A stretch of DNA of 64,000 nt, taken from positions 1 through 64,000 of the forward strand of contig JAEPMA010000008.1 in NCBI GenBank assembly GCA_017644185.1. The letters run 5' to 3'. The position numbers and the translations under genes were made by a program. Shown piece after piece: positions 27,987-37,352 of this stretch (position 1 is the first letter of the stretch; each line of letters opens with the position of its first letter). The stretch is from Rhodospirillales bacterium. GTDB taxonomy: Bacteria > Pseudomonadota > Alphaproteobacteria > Rhodospirillales > Casp-alpha2. The notes below the pieces were generated by a model. That model made no database searches and was not told the origin of the DNA. It worked only from the letters and a program-made list of their open reading frames with translations.

Positions 27987-30188
27987 TTGAGCGAGATCAC
28001 CCCCGAAATCATCGCCGAACACGGCATTTCCGATGACGAATACGCGAAAATCCTGGAGATTCTGGATGGCCGCACGCCGAACCTGACCGAACTCGGCATT
28101 TTTTCCGTAATGTGGTCGGAGCACTGCTCCTACAAGTCTTCGAAGAAATGGCTGAAAACCCTCCCCACCGAGGGCCCGCAGGTCATTTGCGGTCCGGGGG
28201 AAAACGCCGGCGTCGTGGATATCGGCGACGGTCAGGCCGCGATCTTCAAGATGGAGAGCCACAACCACCCGTCCTATATCGAGCCCTACCAGGGCGCGGC
28301 GACCGGTGTTGGCGGTATTCTGCGCGACGTCTTCACCATGGGCGCGCGTCCGGTCTGTAATCTGAACGCCCTTAGGTTCGGTAGCCCCGACCACCCGAAG
28401 ACTAGGCATCTGGTTTCCGGCGTGGTCGCCGGGATCGGCGGTTATGGCAACTGCGTCGGCGTGCCGACGGTCGGCGGCGAATGCGAATTCCATGAGAGCT
28501 ACAACGGCAACATCCTCGTCAACGCGATGACGGTGGGCGTCGCGGATCAGGACAGGATTTTCTATTCGGCCGCCGCCGGGGTCGGGAACCCGGTGGTCTA
28601 TGTGGGTTCCAAGACCGGGCGTGACGGTATTCACGGTGCGACCATGGCGTCGGCGGAGTTCTCGGAGGATTCGGAAGAGAAGCGCCCGACCGTTCAAGTC
28701 GGCGATCCGTTCACCGAGAAACTGCTGATCGAAGCATGCCTGGAACTGATGGCGACCGACATGATCGTCGCCATTCAGGATATGGGCGCGGCGGGCCTGA
28801 CCTCGTCGTCGTTCGAGATGGCGTCCAAGGGGGGCATGGGGGTCGAACTCGATCTCGATCACGTTCCTCAACGCGAATCAAACATGACGGCTTACGAAAT
28901 GATGCTTTCCGAAAGCCAGGAACGCATGCTCATGGTGCTCAAACCCGGCAGGGAAGACGAAGCACGGAAGATCTTCGAAAAGTGGGAACTGGACTTCGCG
29001 GTCGTCGGCCATCTGACCGACACCGGGCACATGGTCCTCAAACACAAGGGCGAGATCGTCGCCGACCTGCCGATCGATCCGCTGGCGCTGGCCAGCCCCG
29101 AATACGACCGCCCATGGGAGCGCACGCCGGCGCCGGCCCCGCTGGACGCGAACGACGTCCCGGCGCCGAACGATCCGATGGCGGCTTTGGAAACGCTCGT
29201 CGGCACCCCGGCATTGGCGTCGAAGCGCTGGATTTGGGAACAGTACGATCACATGGTCATGGGCGATACGCTCGGCATCGGCCGCCCCGGTGGCGCGGAT
29301 GCGGCGCTGGTGAGGGTGCACGGCACGAAAAAAGCGCTCGCCGCGACTTCGGACTGCACGCCCAGATACTGCAAGGCAGATCCGGTCGAGGGTGGCCGCC
29401 AGGTTGTCGCCGAAGCATGGCGCAATATCACCGCGACCGGCGCCAAGCCACTTGCGATCACCGACAACATGAACTTCGGCAACCCGGAGAAGCCCCAGAT
29501 CATGGGCCAGTTCGTGGGCTGCATCGAAGGGATGCGCGAAGCATGCACGGCGCTCGACTTCCCGGTCGTGTCGGGCAACGTCTCTCTCTACAACGAAACC
29601 AACGGCCAGGCGATCCTGCCGACACCGACCATCGGCGCCATCGGCTTGATGAGTGACTACGAAAAGGCCGTCGGCATCGGTTTCAGAAACGCGGGCGATG
29701 CGGTCATCCTGATCGGCGACACAAACGGCCACCTGGGGCAGAGCCTGTATTTGAGGGAATTGCAGGGCCGCGAAGACGGTCCGCCGCCGCCGGTCGATCT
29801 AGCGCTGGAACGCAAGAACGGCGATCTTGTTCGTGATCTGATTCAGTCCGGCCTCGCCAACGCCTGTCACGACATCGCCGACGGCGGTCTTTTGGTGACG
29901 GTCGCGGAGATGGCGATGGGTGGTGCCATCGGTGCCGAGATTTCGGTTCCCGATAGCGCGATACCAGTGCACGCATGGCTGTTCGGCGAAGATCAGGCGC
30001 GATACGTCGTCGCAACCAACGATCCGGACGCGGTCATGGCCAAGGCGCTCGAAGCGGGCGTGACGGCGGTACGTATCGGCACCACCGGCGGCGATGCGTT
30101 GTCGCTGGCAGGTGGCGAAGGCGTGGCCCTCTCAGCCCTCAAAAAGAAGAACGAAGACTGGATGCCGGGCTTCATGGGCGCGGCATAA
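27987..30188 (+). CDS. purL: FGAM synthase large subunit PurL (small type)
   Basis: Converts FGAR to FGAM with ATP and ammonia from PurQ. 733 residues, the small PurL that needs Pur[20 protein letters not shown] carries the catalytic His46; [34 protein letters not shown] and the second-half repeat [11 protein letters not shown] are conserved. The start is TTG at 27987, preceded by AGGAC. The last 17 bp overlap the end of the converging gene at 30172. Confidence 0.96.
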   Translation: MSEITPEIIAEHGISDDEYAKILEILDGRTPNLTELGIFSVMWSEHCSYKSSKKWLKTLPTEGPQVICGPGENAGVVDIGDGQAAIFKMESHNHPSYIEPYQGAATGVGGILRDVFTMGARPVCNLNALRFGSPDHPKTRHLVSGVVAGIGGYGNCVGVPTVGGECEFHESYNGNILVNAMTVGVADQDRIFYSAAAGVGNPVVYVGSKTGRDGIHGATMASAEFSEDSEEKRPTVQVGDPFTEKLLIEACLELMATDMIVAIQDMGAAGLTSSSFEMASKGGMGVELDLDHVPQRESNMTAYEMMLSESQERMLMVLKPGREDEARKIFEKWELDFAVVGHLTDTGHMVLKHKGEIVADLPIDPLALASPEYDRPWERTPAPAPLDANDVPAPNDPMAALETLVGTPALASKRWIWEQYDHMVMGDTLGIGRPGGADAALVRVHGTKKALAATSDCTPRYCKADPVEGGRQVVAEAWRNITATGAKPLAITDNMNFGNPEKPQIMGQFVGCIEGMREACTALDFPVVSGNVSLYNETNGQAILPTPTIGAIGLMSDYEKAVGIGFRNAGDAVILIGDTNGHLGQSLYLRELQGREDGPPPPVDLALERKNGDLVRDLIQSGLANACHDIADGGLLVTVAEMAMGGAIGAEISVPDSAIPVHAWLFGEDQARYVVATNDPDAVMAKALEAGVTAVRIGTTGGDALSLAGGEGVALSALKKKNEDWMPGFMGAA

Positions 30189-30720
30189 CGCCGTTACCGC
30201 ACGCAATCAGCCCGTCCATCACCGTCGGCATCTCGCCGGGCGCGAATATGTCGACCAGGATGCGCTCGTACCACGGCATGTTTTCGCGCCAATCGATCAG
30301 GTCGTTGATTAAGCGCGGCTCGGCGACGAACGTTTCAGATGTCTCGCGAAACGATACCCGACACGCCCCTTTCTCAGGGCCGAGGGTCAGTTCCAGCGTG
30401 CGAGTCTCGCCGCCGCAATCTTTTAGCCTGCGCACCAGTTCGTAGATCACCTCGCGTTTACCCTTGCAGGCAAACGTCAGGCTCTTTCTCAATGTCCAGG
30501 CGTAATCGTCCGCATCCATCTCGGTCGCCTCGCCATGCATCGTTTTAAGCGTGCAGTAATGCTTGATACCCTGAATTGACGACGGCCAGCCTTCGGGCGT
30601 ATCCCGCTTTTCGTACATATCTTCGCAAAGCTGCTTGAAGCCAGGGCCCCCTGCGGGCGGGAGATCGAGAGCGGCGGTTGGTCGAGCGCAGACGAGAATG
30701 ATCAGAAAACCGATCGTCAT
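30172..30720 (-). CDS. Small exported protein; start codon lies in a palindromic repeat
   Basis: The ATG at 30720 begins a clean signal peptide, [18 protein letters not shown], and a mature domain of about 165 residues with five or six cysteines (LCEDMY, HYCTLK, FACKGK, DCGGE, ACRVS, ACGNG) in a probably disulfide-bonded fold. The family is unknown. The frame continues 28 codons upstream, but those codons translate the repeat (ending WVPAFAGMT). The functional start is therefore placed at the ATGAC end of the repeat, whose GGGA doubles as a ribosome site. It overlaps purL tail to tail. Confidence 0.75.
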   Translation of the reverse strand: MTIGFLIILVCARPTAALDLPPAGGPGFKQLCEDMYEKRDTPEGWPSSIQGIKHYCTLKTMHGEATEMDADDYAWTLRKSLTFACKGKREVIYELVRRLKDCGGETRTLELTLGPEKGACRVSFRETSETFVAEPRLINDLIDWRENMPWYERILVDIFAPGEMPTVMDGLIACGNGVMPRP

Positions 30721-30784
30721 TCCCGCGAAAGCTGGAACCCAGCAAAACCATCTCAATCCAAGTCCCCGCTTTCGCGGGGATGAC
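30716..30784. repeat. Mirror palindromic repeat with two hairpins
   Basis: GTCATTCCCGCGAAAGCTGGAACCCAG at one end and GTCCCCGCTTTCGCGGGGATGAC at the other form two hairpins in mirror orientation. The same 'GTCATTCCCGCGAAAGC' type occurs at 62818 and 25028. It separates the small exported protein from the NRDE gene upstream, 29 bp further on. Confidence 0.85.
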
Positions 30785-30813
30785 ACTATGGTTTGCTTCA
30801 ACATCGGATCAAC

Positions 30814-31569
30814 TCATTCAGACAGGGAAACCTCTTCGAACGGCGCCTGATCCGGCGATCCCGCGGCGAACAGCCATTTCGGTTTCTCGCCGAACCGCTC
30901 GACCCCCGGCAGAGCGACGAGTGACGAGCATACGGTCATGAAGCCACTCCCGGTGCCGACGTTCATCGCACCGCGCTCCCCGTCTGACGCCTGTTGCTCG
31001 CGGCTTGAGAGCAGTGCCGTCCAAGCCCCCCACTCGCCCAAATCCGGATCCGGGGGTTCAGCATCGCGGAACCGCGGCAGATAGGCTTTGATCCGTACTG
31101 ATTCCATGTCGTTCAGGTCATTCGCCGTCAACATCGAAAGCCCGGTTTCTATAGGCATGACCTCGACTCTTCCCTCGCCCGTCGAGCGCAACCAATACGC
31201 CTCGTTCGCATCGGCGATCAGCATATTGAAGCTTCGATAAGCCTGACCATCCAGATTCCCCAGCGCCTCTGCCGCTTCGCGCGCCTCGGCATGGCTGAGT
31301 GCCTCTAACGGGAGTTCGCCCCGTGAACGCTTGTCCGCAGCGGGTCCGAGCGACTTTGGACGGTTCAGAACAGCGGCGAACAACCCGTCGTCGTTCAACC
31401 CCATCCATGTACCGCCAGCTTCTTCATCGATCCCGGCGATGACGTGGGGATGGTCGTCCCAGTGCCGGGCGGGCGGGCGCCACAGACGAGAAGACATCTC
31501 GTCGCGGTTGGCGGCGATGGCGACGGGCCACGGGTGATCGGGTCGGCGGAGGATGACAACAGTGCACAT
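30814..31569 (-). CDS. NRDE (TANGO2) family protein
   Basis: 251 residues beginning MCTVVILRRPDHPWPVAIAANRDE, the family hallmark with its N-terminal cysteine. WRPPARHW, AGGTWMGLNDDGLFAAVLNR and later MNVGTGSGFMTVCSSLV are also conserved. The fold is like N-terminal-nucleophile amidases with Cys2 as nucleophile. The substrate is unknown; the human homologue TANGO2 is tied to lipid or haem handling. Divergent from the ATPase zeta subunit gene. Confidence 0.9.
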   Translation of the reverse strand: MCTVVILRRPDHPWPVAIAANRDEMSSRLWRPPARHWDDHPHVIAGIDEEAGGTWMGLNDDGLFAAVLNRPKSLGPAADKRSRGELPLEALSHAEAREAAEALGNLDGQAYRSFNMLIADANEAYWLRSTGEGRVEVMPIETGLSMLTANDLNDMESVRIKAYLPRFRDAEPPDPDLGEWGAWTALLSSREQQASDGERGAMNVGTGSGFMTVCSSLVALPGVERFGEKPKWLFAAGSPDQAPFEEVSLSE

Positions 31570-31681
31570 TACAGAAAAATAATATGCATTTGGCGAGGAA
31601 ACCAGCTATAGCGCGGCTTGCGGCTTTACCGCCGCCGGACTATTTTTGGATCAGATAGAGTTAGTTCAGGGGAGCGCACCA

Positions 31682-32008
31682 ATGGCCGATTCTTTTTCCA
31701 AACGCGAAAAAGGTGAAGAGCGTAAGTATGAGATGGATCAGCAGTTGCTGTTCCGGGCGGAAAGCCGCCGCAACAAACTGCTCGGCCTGTGGCTCGCTGA
31801 AATCTTCGGCCTGACCGGCGATGCAGCCGAAAGCTACGCCAAGGAAGTGGTCATCGCCGACATGGACGAACCGGGCGTCGAAGACGTCATGCGTAAGGTC
31901 ATGAAGGACATCGGCGAGAAAAACGCACCGGTTACCGAAGATCAGGTCCGCGCCAAGATCCAGGAACTCGAAAGCGTTGCCCTCGATCAGGTCAAGAACG
32001 AAGCCTGA
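31682..32008 (+). CDS. F1FO-ATPase zeta subunit (DUF1476)
   Basis: Inhibitor subunit found in alphaproteobacterial F1-ATPases that blocks ATP hydrolysis. 108 residues: DSFSKREKGEERKYEMDQQL, FRAESRRNKLLGLWLAEIFGL, then a helical acidic C-terminus. The ATG at 31682 is preceded by AGGGGAG. It neighbours purB on the opposite strand (stops 3 bp apart). Confidence 0.93.
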   Translation: MADSFSKREKGEERKYEMDQQLLFRAESRRNKLLGLWLAEIFGLTGDAAESYAKEVVIADMDEPGVEDVMRKVMKDIGEKNAPVTEDQVRAKIQELESVALDQVKNEA

Positions 32009-32011
32009 TCG

Positions 32012-33406
32012 TCAGTCGCTGCCGAACACGCGGGCGAAAATATCGTCGACCCGCGCCGTGTGGTAGCTGACCGAATCTTTTTCCAGCAATTTCTTCAGGT
32101 CGTCCGCCGACAACACGTCGGCGAGCGACGGATCGTGGCTGAGGAAGAACGCGAGCCGATTGTCGTGGTTGGCGGCTTCCTTCTCGACATCGTCCAACAC
32201 CGGGGGTGTGTCCGGATTGTCCTGATCGATCCCAAAGCTTTTCCAGACCCGCATCGCGTTGCGTTGCACGATCTTGTAGGCATCTTCTCGGCTGGCGCCG
32301 TTCTGGGTCAGATATAAAAGTACCCGTTGTGCATCGTGGATGCCGCCGAACGCATTCATGTGGCCCAGCATGTTATCGGGATAGACAACCAGCTTGTCGA
32401 TGACGCCGGCCAGCCGGTTCAGCGCGAAATCGAGGGTCACCGTCGCATCGGGACCAATCATCCGCTCAACGGAAGAGTGCGAGATATCGCGTTCGTGCCA
32501 CAGCGCCACGTTCTCGAGCGCGGGGACCACGGCCGAACGGACGATGCGTGCGAGGCCGGTCAGGTTCTCAGTCAGGATCGGGTTCCGCTTGTGCGGCATC
32601 GCCGACGACCCCTTCTGGCCCGGCGCGAAGTATTCCTGGGCTTCGCGAACTTCGGTCCGCTGCATATGCCTGACTTCGATCGAAACGTTCTCAATCGAGC
32701 TCGCGATCACGCCCAGCGTCGCGAAATATTGGGCATGGCGGTCACGTGGGATGACCTGTGTCGAAATCGGCTCAGGCGTAAGGCCGAGCTTTTCCGCGAC
32801 ATGCGCCTCGACCCGCGGGTCGATATTGGCGAACGTACCGACAGCACCGGAAATCGCACACGTCGCGATATCGGCGCGCGCGGCTTCAAGGCGCACTTTA
32901 TTGCGGGCGAATTCGGCGTAGAAGCGCGCGAATTTCAGGCCCATCGTCGTGGGCTCGGCGTGAATACCGTGCGAGCGCCCCATCACCGGCATCAATTTGG
33001 TTTCATACGCGCGGCGCTTAAGCGCACCCAGCAGCTTGTCGATATCGGCCAGCAGAATATCCGCCGCCTGTTTCATCTGCACGGCAAGGCAGGTATCCAG
33101 AACGTCCGATGACGTCATGCCCTGGTGCACGAAGCGCGCGGGCTCGCCGACCTGCTCCGCCAATTCTGTCGTGAATGCGATCACATCGTGCTTGGTCTCG
33201 AGTTCAATCGCATCGATGCGGTCGATGCGCTCCTGCGTGTAGGGTTTGTCACCCTTGTCCCAGATCTCCTTGGCCGCCTCCTTGGGGATGACGCCCAGCT
33301 CGGCCATGGCATCGCAGGCGTGCGCCTCGATCTCGAACCAGATTCGGAACTTATTGGCTGGTTCCCAGATGGCGGTCATATCGGGACGGCTGTAACGCGG
33401 AATCAT
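32012..33406 (-). CDS. purB: Adenylosuccinate lyase
   Basis: Cleaves SAICAR and adenylosuccinate, releasing fumarate. Contains the fumarase-superfamily signature GSSAMPHKRNP, the N-terminal MIPRYSRPDMTAIWEP and TSSDVLDTCLAVQM. 464 residues, at the long end of the family. AGGAGA is 7 bp before the ATG. It lies close to the purC-purL region, so five purine genes sit within 10 kb although not in one operon. Confidence 0.97.
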   Translation of the reverse strand: MIPRYSRPDMTAIWEPANKFRIWFEIEAHACDAMAELGVIPKEAAKEIWDKGDKPYTQERIDRIDAIELETKHDVIAFTTELAEQVGEPARFVHQGMTSSDVLDTCLAVQMKQAADILLADIDKLLGALKRRAYETKLMPVMGRSHGIHAEPTTMGLKFARFYAEFARNKVRLEAARADIATCAISGAVGTFANIDPRVEAHVAEKLGLTPEPISTQVIPRDRHAQYFATLGVIASSIENVSIEVRHMQRTEVREAQEYFAPGQKGSSAMPHKRNPILTENLTGLARIVRSAVVPALENVALWHERDISHSSVERMIGPDATVTLDFALNRLAGVIDKLVVYPDNMLGHMNAFGGIHDAQRVLLYLTQNGASREDAYKIVQRNAMRVWKSFGIDQDNPDTPPVLDDVEKEAANHDNRLAFFLSHDPSLADVLSADDLKKLLEKDSVSYHTARVDDIFARVFGSD

Positions 33407-33524
33407 GCAGGGTCTCCTCTTAAGGCGGGGCGATCATACCCACGCACGCCCGATTTTAAAGCCTGCAATCGCACTCGGCGAGGTTTCATGACAACGCAAC
33501 ACCTGTGGCGTATAAAGTAGACGA

Positions 33525-34535
33525 ATGGATTCGCAAGTCACCGAGACCGATCATCTGGTCGAAATCCCCTACGTCGACGCCACCGACGCGGGCGCGATTG
33601 ATGTCGCGCGCGCTGAAGCCGGCCGGTTTCAGGCGGTGATCCGGGCCGGGCGCGAGCACTACGGCTCGCTCGCCATCGGGGTCGGCGATGTGGTGTCGCG
33701 GGGCTGGTTGAAACGGCAGGACAACCGCCTCATCGACGAAATCGCAGCCGTCGATTCGGAGGCTGGGAAAGCTGGCGCATGGCTTCTTAATCTTTCTTAT
33801 GAATGGAGTTGCACGACCGGCGCCGGGCCGGACCCGTCGGGGAAGGGTAACCGGATGCTCCGAACGCTCGACTGGCCTCTCGACGGCCTGGGCGAGACCG
33901 TCGTCGTCGCCAAGTTCAAAGGTAAGTGCGGCCCCTATTATAACGTCACCTGGCCCGGCTTCGTCGGCGTGGTCACCGCCATGGCGCCGGGACGGTTCTC
34001 GGCCGCCATCAACCAGCCGCCTTTTCGGAGGTGGACGAAGTCTTGTTGGGTCGACTGGGGGATCAACCGTTCACGTCTCATGGCCAGACGGGCCCTCCCA
34101 CCGACACACCTGCTACGCGAAATTTTCGATACCTGCGCGACCTATGACGAGGCCAAGGAACGGCTGATCGCAACGCCCTTGGCGATCCCGGCGTTTTTTA
34201 CCCTCAGCGGCACGACCCCAGAGCAATCCTGCCTGATCGAACGGGAGGAAGACGACGGCACCGTGCACGACAATCCGACGTCCTGCGCCAACCACTGGAT
34301 GGCGCGCGACGTCCCCGGACATTACCGGGGCACGGACAGCGTTGGGCGGCGGGAGTTGATGTCGGAAACCCGCGACGACGCCGAAGACGGATTCGACTGG
34401 GTAAAAGCGCCGATCCTCAACGAAACCACGCGGATCGCCGTGGTTGCGAATGCCCTCGAAGGGAAACTGATGGTACGCGGTTACGAACGGGACGGGGTCG
34501 TCACGCGTGACTTTCGACGACCCGTTCCGTCCTGA
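33525..34535 (+). CDS. Acid ceramidase/NAAA-like amide hydrolase
   Basis: 336 residues resembling the N-terminal-nucleophile amidases of the acid ceramidase and N-acylethanolamine amidase group. Key stretches are WLLNLSYEWSCTTGAG, with candidate nucleophile Cys96 followed by Thr-Thr; RTLDWPLDGLGETVVVAKF; TWPGFVGVVTAMAPGRFSAAIN; and NHWMARDVPG. Family members self-cleave before the cysteine. Here the preceding segment lacks a signal peptide, so a cytosolic enzyme is likely. The substrate (an N-acyl amide) is inferred only. The 3' end overlaps the MFS gene by 35 bp. Confidence 0.75.
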   Translation: MDSQVTETDHLVEIPYVDATDAGAIDVARAEAGRFQAVIRAGREHYGSLAIGVGDVVSRGWLKRQDNRLIDEIAAVDSEAGKAGAWLLNLSYEWSCTTGAGPDPSGKGNRMLRTLDWPLDGLGETVVVAKFKGKCGPYYNVTWPGFVGVVTAMAPGRFSAAINQPPFRRWTKSCWVDWGINRSRLMARRALPPTHLLREIFDTCATYDEAKERLIATPLAIPAFFTLSGTTPEQSCLIEREEDDGTVHDNPTSCANHWMARDVPGHYRGTDSVGRRELMSETRDDAEDGFDWVKAPILNETTRIAVVANALEGKLMVRGYERDGVVTRDFRRPVPS

Positions 34536-35730
34536 AAATCAGGAACCAAATCAAAGCCACGACCTGGATCGCGGCAACGATCCCGAACGCCCAGCGATAG
34601 CCGTCCGGATGAAAGCCGCCGCTTTCGGTCAGGGGCCAGAAGTCGATAATCACCCCCACGCCCCACTGCACGCTGAACGCGCCAAAGAACGCCAACAGGT
34701 TGATCGCCGTCACCACCCGACCCGCGAGCGCCGTCGGGAACCGTTGCGTCAGACCGGCGTAACTGACGATCCCGTACGTCGCCGTAAACACCCAGACCAT
34801 CCACGTTAAGGCCGTCACCGGTACAAGTTCGAATACCACGACCATCTGCATGACGATAAAGACACTCATGCCGATCACGGAAATTCGGATCGCACCGACG
34901 CCCCGCTTCGACAAATACCCGGTGATGATGGCAAGACACATGTAACTTGCGACCATCGCACATGCGACGAGGAACAACGCATCCGCCGTCTCCCGGTTGT
35001 CGAGTCCCATGACGTCATGGAACCACGGGCCGAGCCACAGGCTCTGGATACCGATGAATGCCGCTTGGGACGTGACGCAAAGCGGCGCCACACGCCAGAA
35101 AAGCGGCGACCAGAAAACGCGCCGAACCCCACCGATAGCTTGCATTAGCGTCTCGGTTCCGCCGGCCGGCTCATTGCGGCGCGGCACCACCGTATAGACC
35201 ATTGCCGCCATGAAGATCGCAATCCCGGTCAGCACCCAGAAGACGCCGCGCCAGCCCAGCAGCTCTTCGACATACTCGACCGGCGTGGTGCCGATCAGCG
35301 CGCCGATGCCGCCCGCTACCATTTGATAACCGTTAACGGCGGGCAGGCGTTCCTTGGCGAGCCAGAGTGCGTACGCTGTGAATGCCGCCATCAGGCACGA
35401 CGACGTGCCAAGCCCCATCATCGCCCGCCCAAGCGCCAGCAATGCCAGCGATCCGGCAAGGGCGAATACCGCCGTCCCCGCAGCCGCAATCAACAACAGC
35501 GCCGCTTCCGTCTTACGCGGACCATACCGGTCGAGCAAAACACCCAACGGCAACTGAAAGACCGCGAAGGCAAAAAGGTTGGCACTCGTCAACAGACCAA
35601 GATCGGACGCGCTTAAGCCCAGGTCCTCGATCAGCGCGGGTGCGATAACCGCATTCACGACCCTGAGCAGATAGGACAGCAGATACCCGAGCGCGAACGG
35701 CACGAATACGCGGATAAAAATCGTCGGCAA
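34501..35730 (-). CDS. MFS transporter
   Basis: 409 residues with about 12 hydrophobic helices. GYLLSYLLRVVNAVIAP opens helix 1; the loop 2-3 motif LGVLLDRYGPRKTE is the MFS signature A; and ALGRAMMGLGTSS follows in helix 4. The arrangement is that of small-solute or oxalate/nitrate-type permeases. The substrate is not deducible. It converges with the amidase gene. The 195 bp beyond its start contain no gene. Confidence 0.9.
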   Translation of the reverse strand: MPTIFIRVFVPFALGYLLSYLLRVVNAVIAPALIEDLGLSASDLGLLTSANLFAFAVFQLPLGVLLDRYGPRKTEAALLLIAAAGTAVFALAGSLALLALGRAMMGLGTSSCLMAAFTAYALWLAKERLPAVNGYQMVAGGIGALIGTTPVEYVEELLGWRGVFWVLTGIAIFMAAMVYTVVPRRNEPAGGTETLMQAIGGVRRVFWSPLFWRVAPLCVTSQAAFIGIQSLWLGPWFHDVMGLDNRETADALFLVACAMVASYMCLAIITGYLSKRGVGAIRISVIGMSVFIVMQMVVVFELVPVTALTWMVWVFTATYGIVSYAGLTQRFPTALAGRVVTAINLLAFFGAFSVQWGVGVIIDFWPLTESGGFHPDGYRWAFGIVAAIQVVALIWFLIFRTERVVESHA

Positions 35731-35925
35731 TGTCTTCTCCCAAACCCGGTGATTTTAGGCACGCGTGCCGTGTAAAGTCAGGTTTTTTAGCGTTTCGGAC
35801 ACAATTTTGCGTCCGTCAATGACAATTCCGTCACGTTGGCGATTTAGTGTGTTGAGATGGTTGGTATTTCTGCCATCATCCGGATCAACGTCCAATAAGA
35901 GGCAGACAAATTTCGGGAGACGGTG

Positions 35926-36603
35926 ATGGCGTCGGTGGCTCGCGTCAATCGAGGGTTTATGGAGCGTATGGGGCGTCTGTCGCGCCTCAAGCTGCTGATT
36001 CCGCTGCGCCGCAGCCCCCATTCGCCCGAGTATTCGGCGCGCGGCGTTGCCGTCGGCATGTTCTGGGCGATGACACCACTGGTCGGCATCCAGATGTATC
36101 TCTGCTTCATGACGTGGTTGTTGTTCAAACCACTGAAGAACGCCAACTTCAGTCTCGTCATCTCATTCGCTTGGACGTGGGTCACCAACGTCTTCACGAT
36201 GTTGCCGATTTACTATCTGTTTTATGCCACCGGCCAGATCATGCGTGGCGACTGGCACAACATCACGGGATACGACACGTTTTTGACATCCTGGCATGCG
36301 GCGTTCGACGCTGGCGCCGGATTTTGGCAGGCGATGCTTGACCTGATGGGGCTGCTTGCAAAGGAACTCGGCCTGTCGATGGGGATCGGCTGCCTGCCTT
36401 ACGCGATCCTCAGCGCCTGGTTCAGTTATAAATTCTCGTTGAAATACGTTCGCCGCCGCCGCCGCAAGAAACTGGAAAAGCGGGTCAAAGAGCATGCCGC
36501 CAAGTCGGGAAAGCCGGCAAGCGAAGCAAAGGAAGACAAGCGGGCGAGTATGAACGCCCCGGCATCCCCCGGTATTCAGTCCCCGGACCGGCCAAGCGCC
36601 TGA
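35926..36603 (+). CDS. DUF2062 membrane protein
   Basis: 225 residues with RSPHSPEYSARGVAVGMFWAMTPLVGIQMYLC, typical of DUF2062, and two or three membrane segments (about 35-105 and 150-175). A very basic patch RRRRRKKLEKRVKE follows, then a polar disordered tail. The ATG at 35926 is preceded by GGGAGA; GTG at 35923 is in frame. Function unknown. The stop is 27 bp inside the end of the converging ProC-like gene. Confidence 0.87.
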   Translation: MASVARVNRGFMERMGRLSRLKLLIPLRRSPHSPEYSARGVAVGMFWAMTPLVGIQMYLCFMTWLLFKPLKNANFSLVISFAWTWVTNVFTMLPIYYLFYATGQIMRGDWHNITGYDTFLTSWHAAFDAGAGFWQAMLDLMGLLAKELGLSMGIGCLPYAILSAWFSYKFSLKYVRRRRRKKLEKRVKEHAAKSGKPASEAKEDKRASMNAPASPGIQSPDRPSA

Positions 36604-37352
36604 AGGCGGGCGGTCGCGGCCGCCATTGCATCGCGCCAGGGTTTGAATGCATCCCCGTCCTGTAACGTTTTGATCCCAGCCTCGGTAATGCCGCCAGGCG
36701 TCGCCAGTTGCCCAAGGGTCTCTCGCGGGTCTTTTTCAGGTGTTTCCGCGATCATCGCACCTGCGGCGCGCATCATGTCCGCTGTCACCTTACGGGCGGC
36801 GGCTTTCTCGACCCCGCTCTCAATCAGGATATCGGCAGTCTCACCCGTCAGGGCGAACAACCAGCCGAACCATCCGCCCAATGCACTCGCCGCCGAGAAC
36901 GCGTCCTCGTCTTTTATCGGGGTCACGCGTCCCAAGGGCGACAAAGCTTCCTTCGCCTTTTCGATATCCGGATAGAGCGGGATCGCGCTTTCGCCGTAGC
37001 GGCTCGCCAGGACCGGCATCGCGCGTGCTGCATCCGCAGGTGCCGCCGCCCCCCTGAGGGCGCCCGCCGTGATCCCCGCCGCCGCTGAAATCAAGACCTG
37101 CCCGTCACGCCAGGGTAATAGCCGGACGGTCGAAATGACATCGCCCGGCCGGGTCGCGATAATCACGACATCCGAATTGCGCACCACATCCGCATTGTCG
37201 TCGGCGACACGGATCCCATGCGTCGCACGCAACAAAGAAGCCTTTTCCCGCCCTCTTGGCGAGACGATCAGATCCCGGGCCATCCCCGCCCGGGCATACC
37301 CTTCCGCGAGGGCAAATCCCAGATGACCGATCCCGATAATGCCGACCTTCAC
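36576..37352 (-). CDS. Pyrroline-5-carboxylate reductase-like enzyme
   Basis: 258 residues with the Rossmann start VGIIGIGHLGFALAEGYARAG, VVIIATRPGDV, ITAGAL and PVLASRYGESAIPLYP. The C-terminal helical domain ends TPGGITEAGIKTLQDGDAFKPWRDAM, the ProC-family signature. P5CR makes proline, but the GHLG instead of GNMG loop and the operon context suggest a different imine or amino-acid substrate. Its ATG overlaps the stop of the upstream B12 protein by 4 bp, so the two are translated together. Confidence 0.82.
   Translation of the reverse strand: MKVGIIGIGHLGFALAEGYARAGMARDLIVSPRGREKASLLRATHGIRVADDNADVVRNSDVVIIATRPGDVISTVRLLPWRDGQVLISAAAGITAGALRGAAAPADAARAMPVLASRYGESAIPLYPDIEKAKEALSPLGRVTPIKDEDAFSAASALGGWFGWLFALTGETADILIESGVEKAAARKVTADMMRAAGAMIAETPEKDPRETLGQLATPGGITEAGIKTLQDGDAFKPWRDAMAAATARLQALGRSGD

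Noticed and set aside
27942-28871. 309-residue minus-strand open frame
   Set aside because: Opposite the 5' part of purL; the purL motifs are intact on the plus strand.
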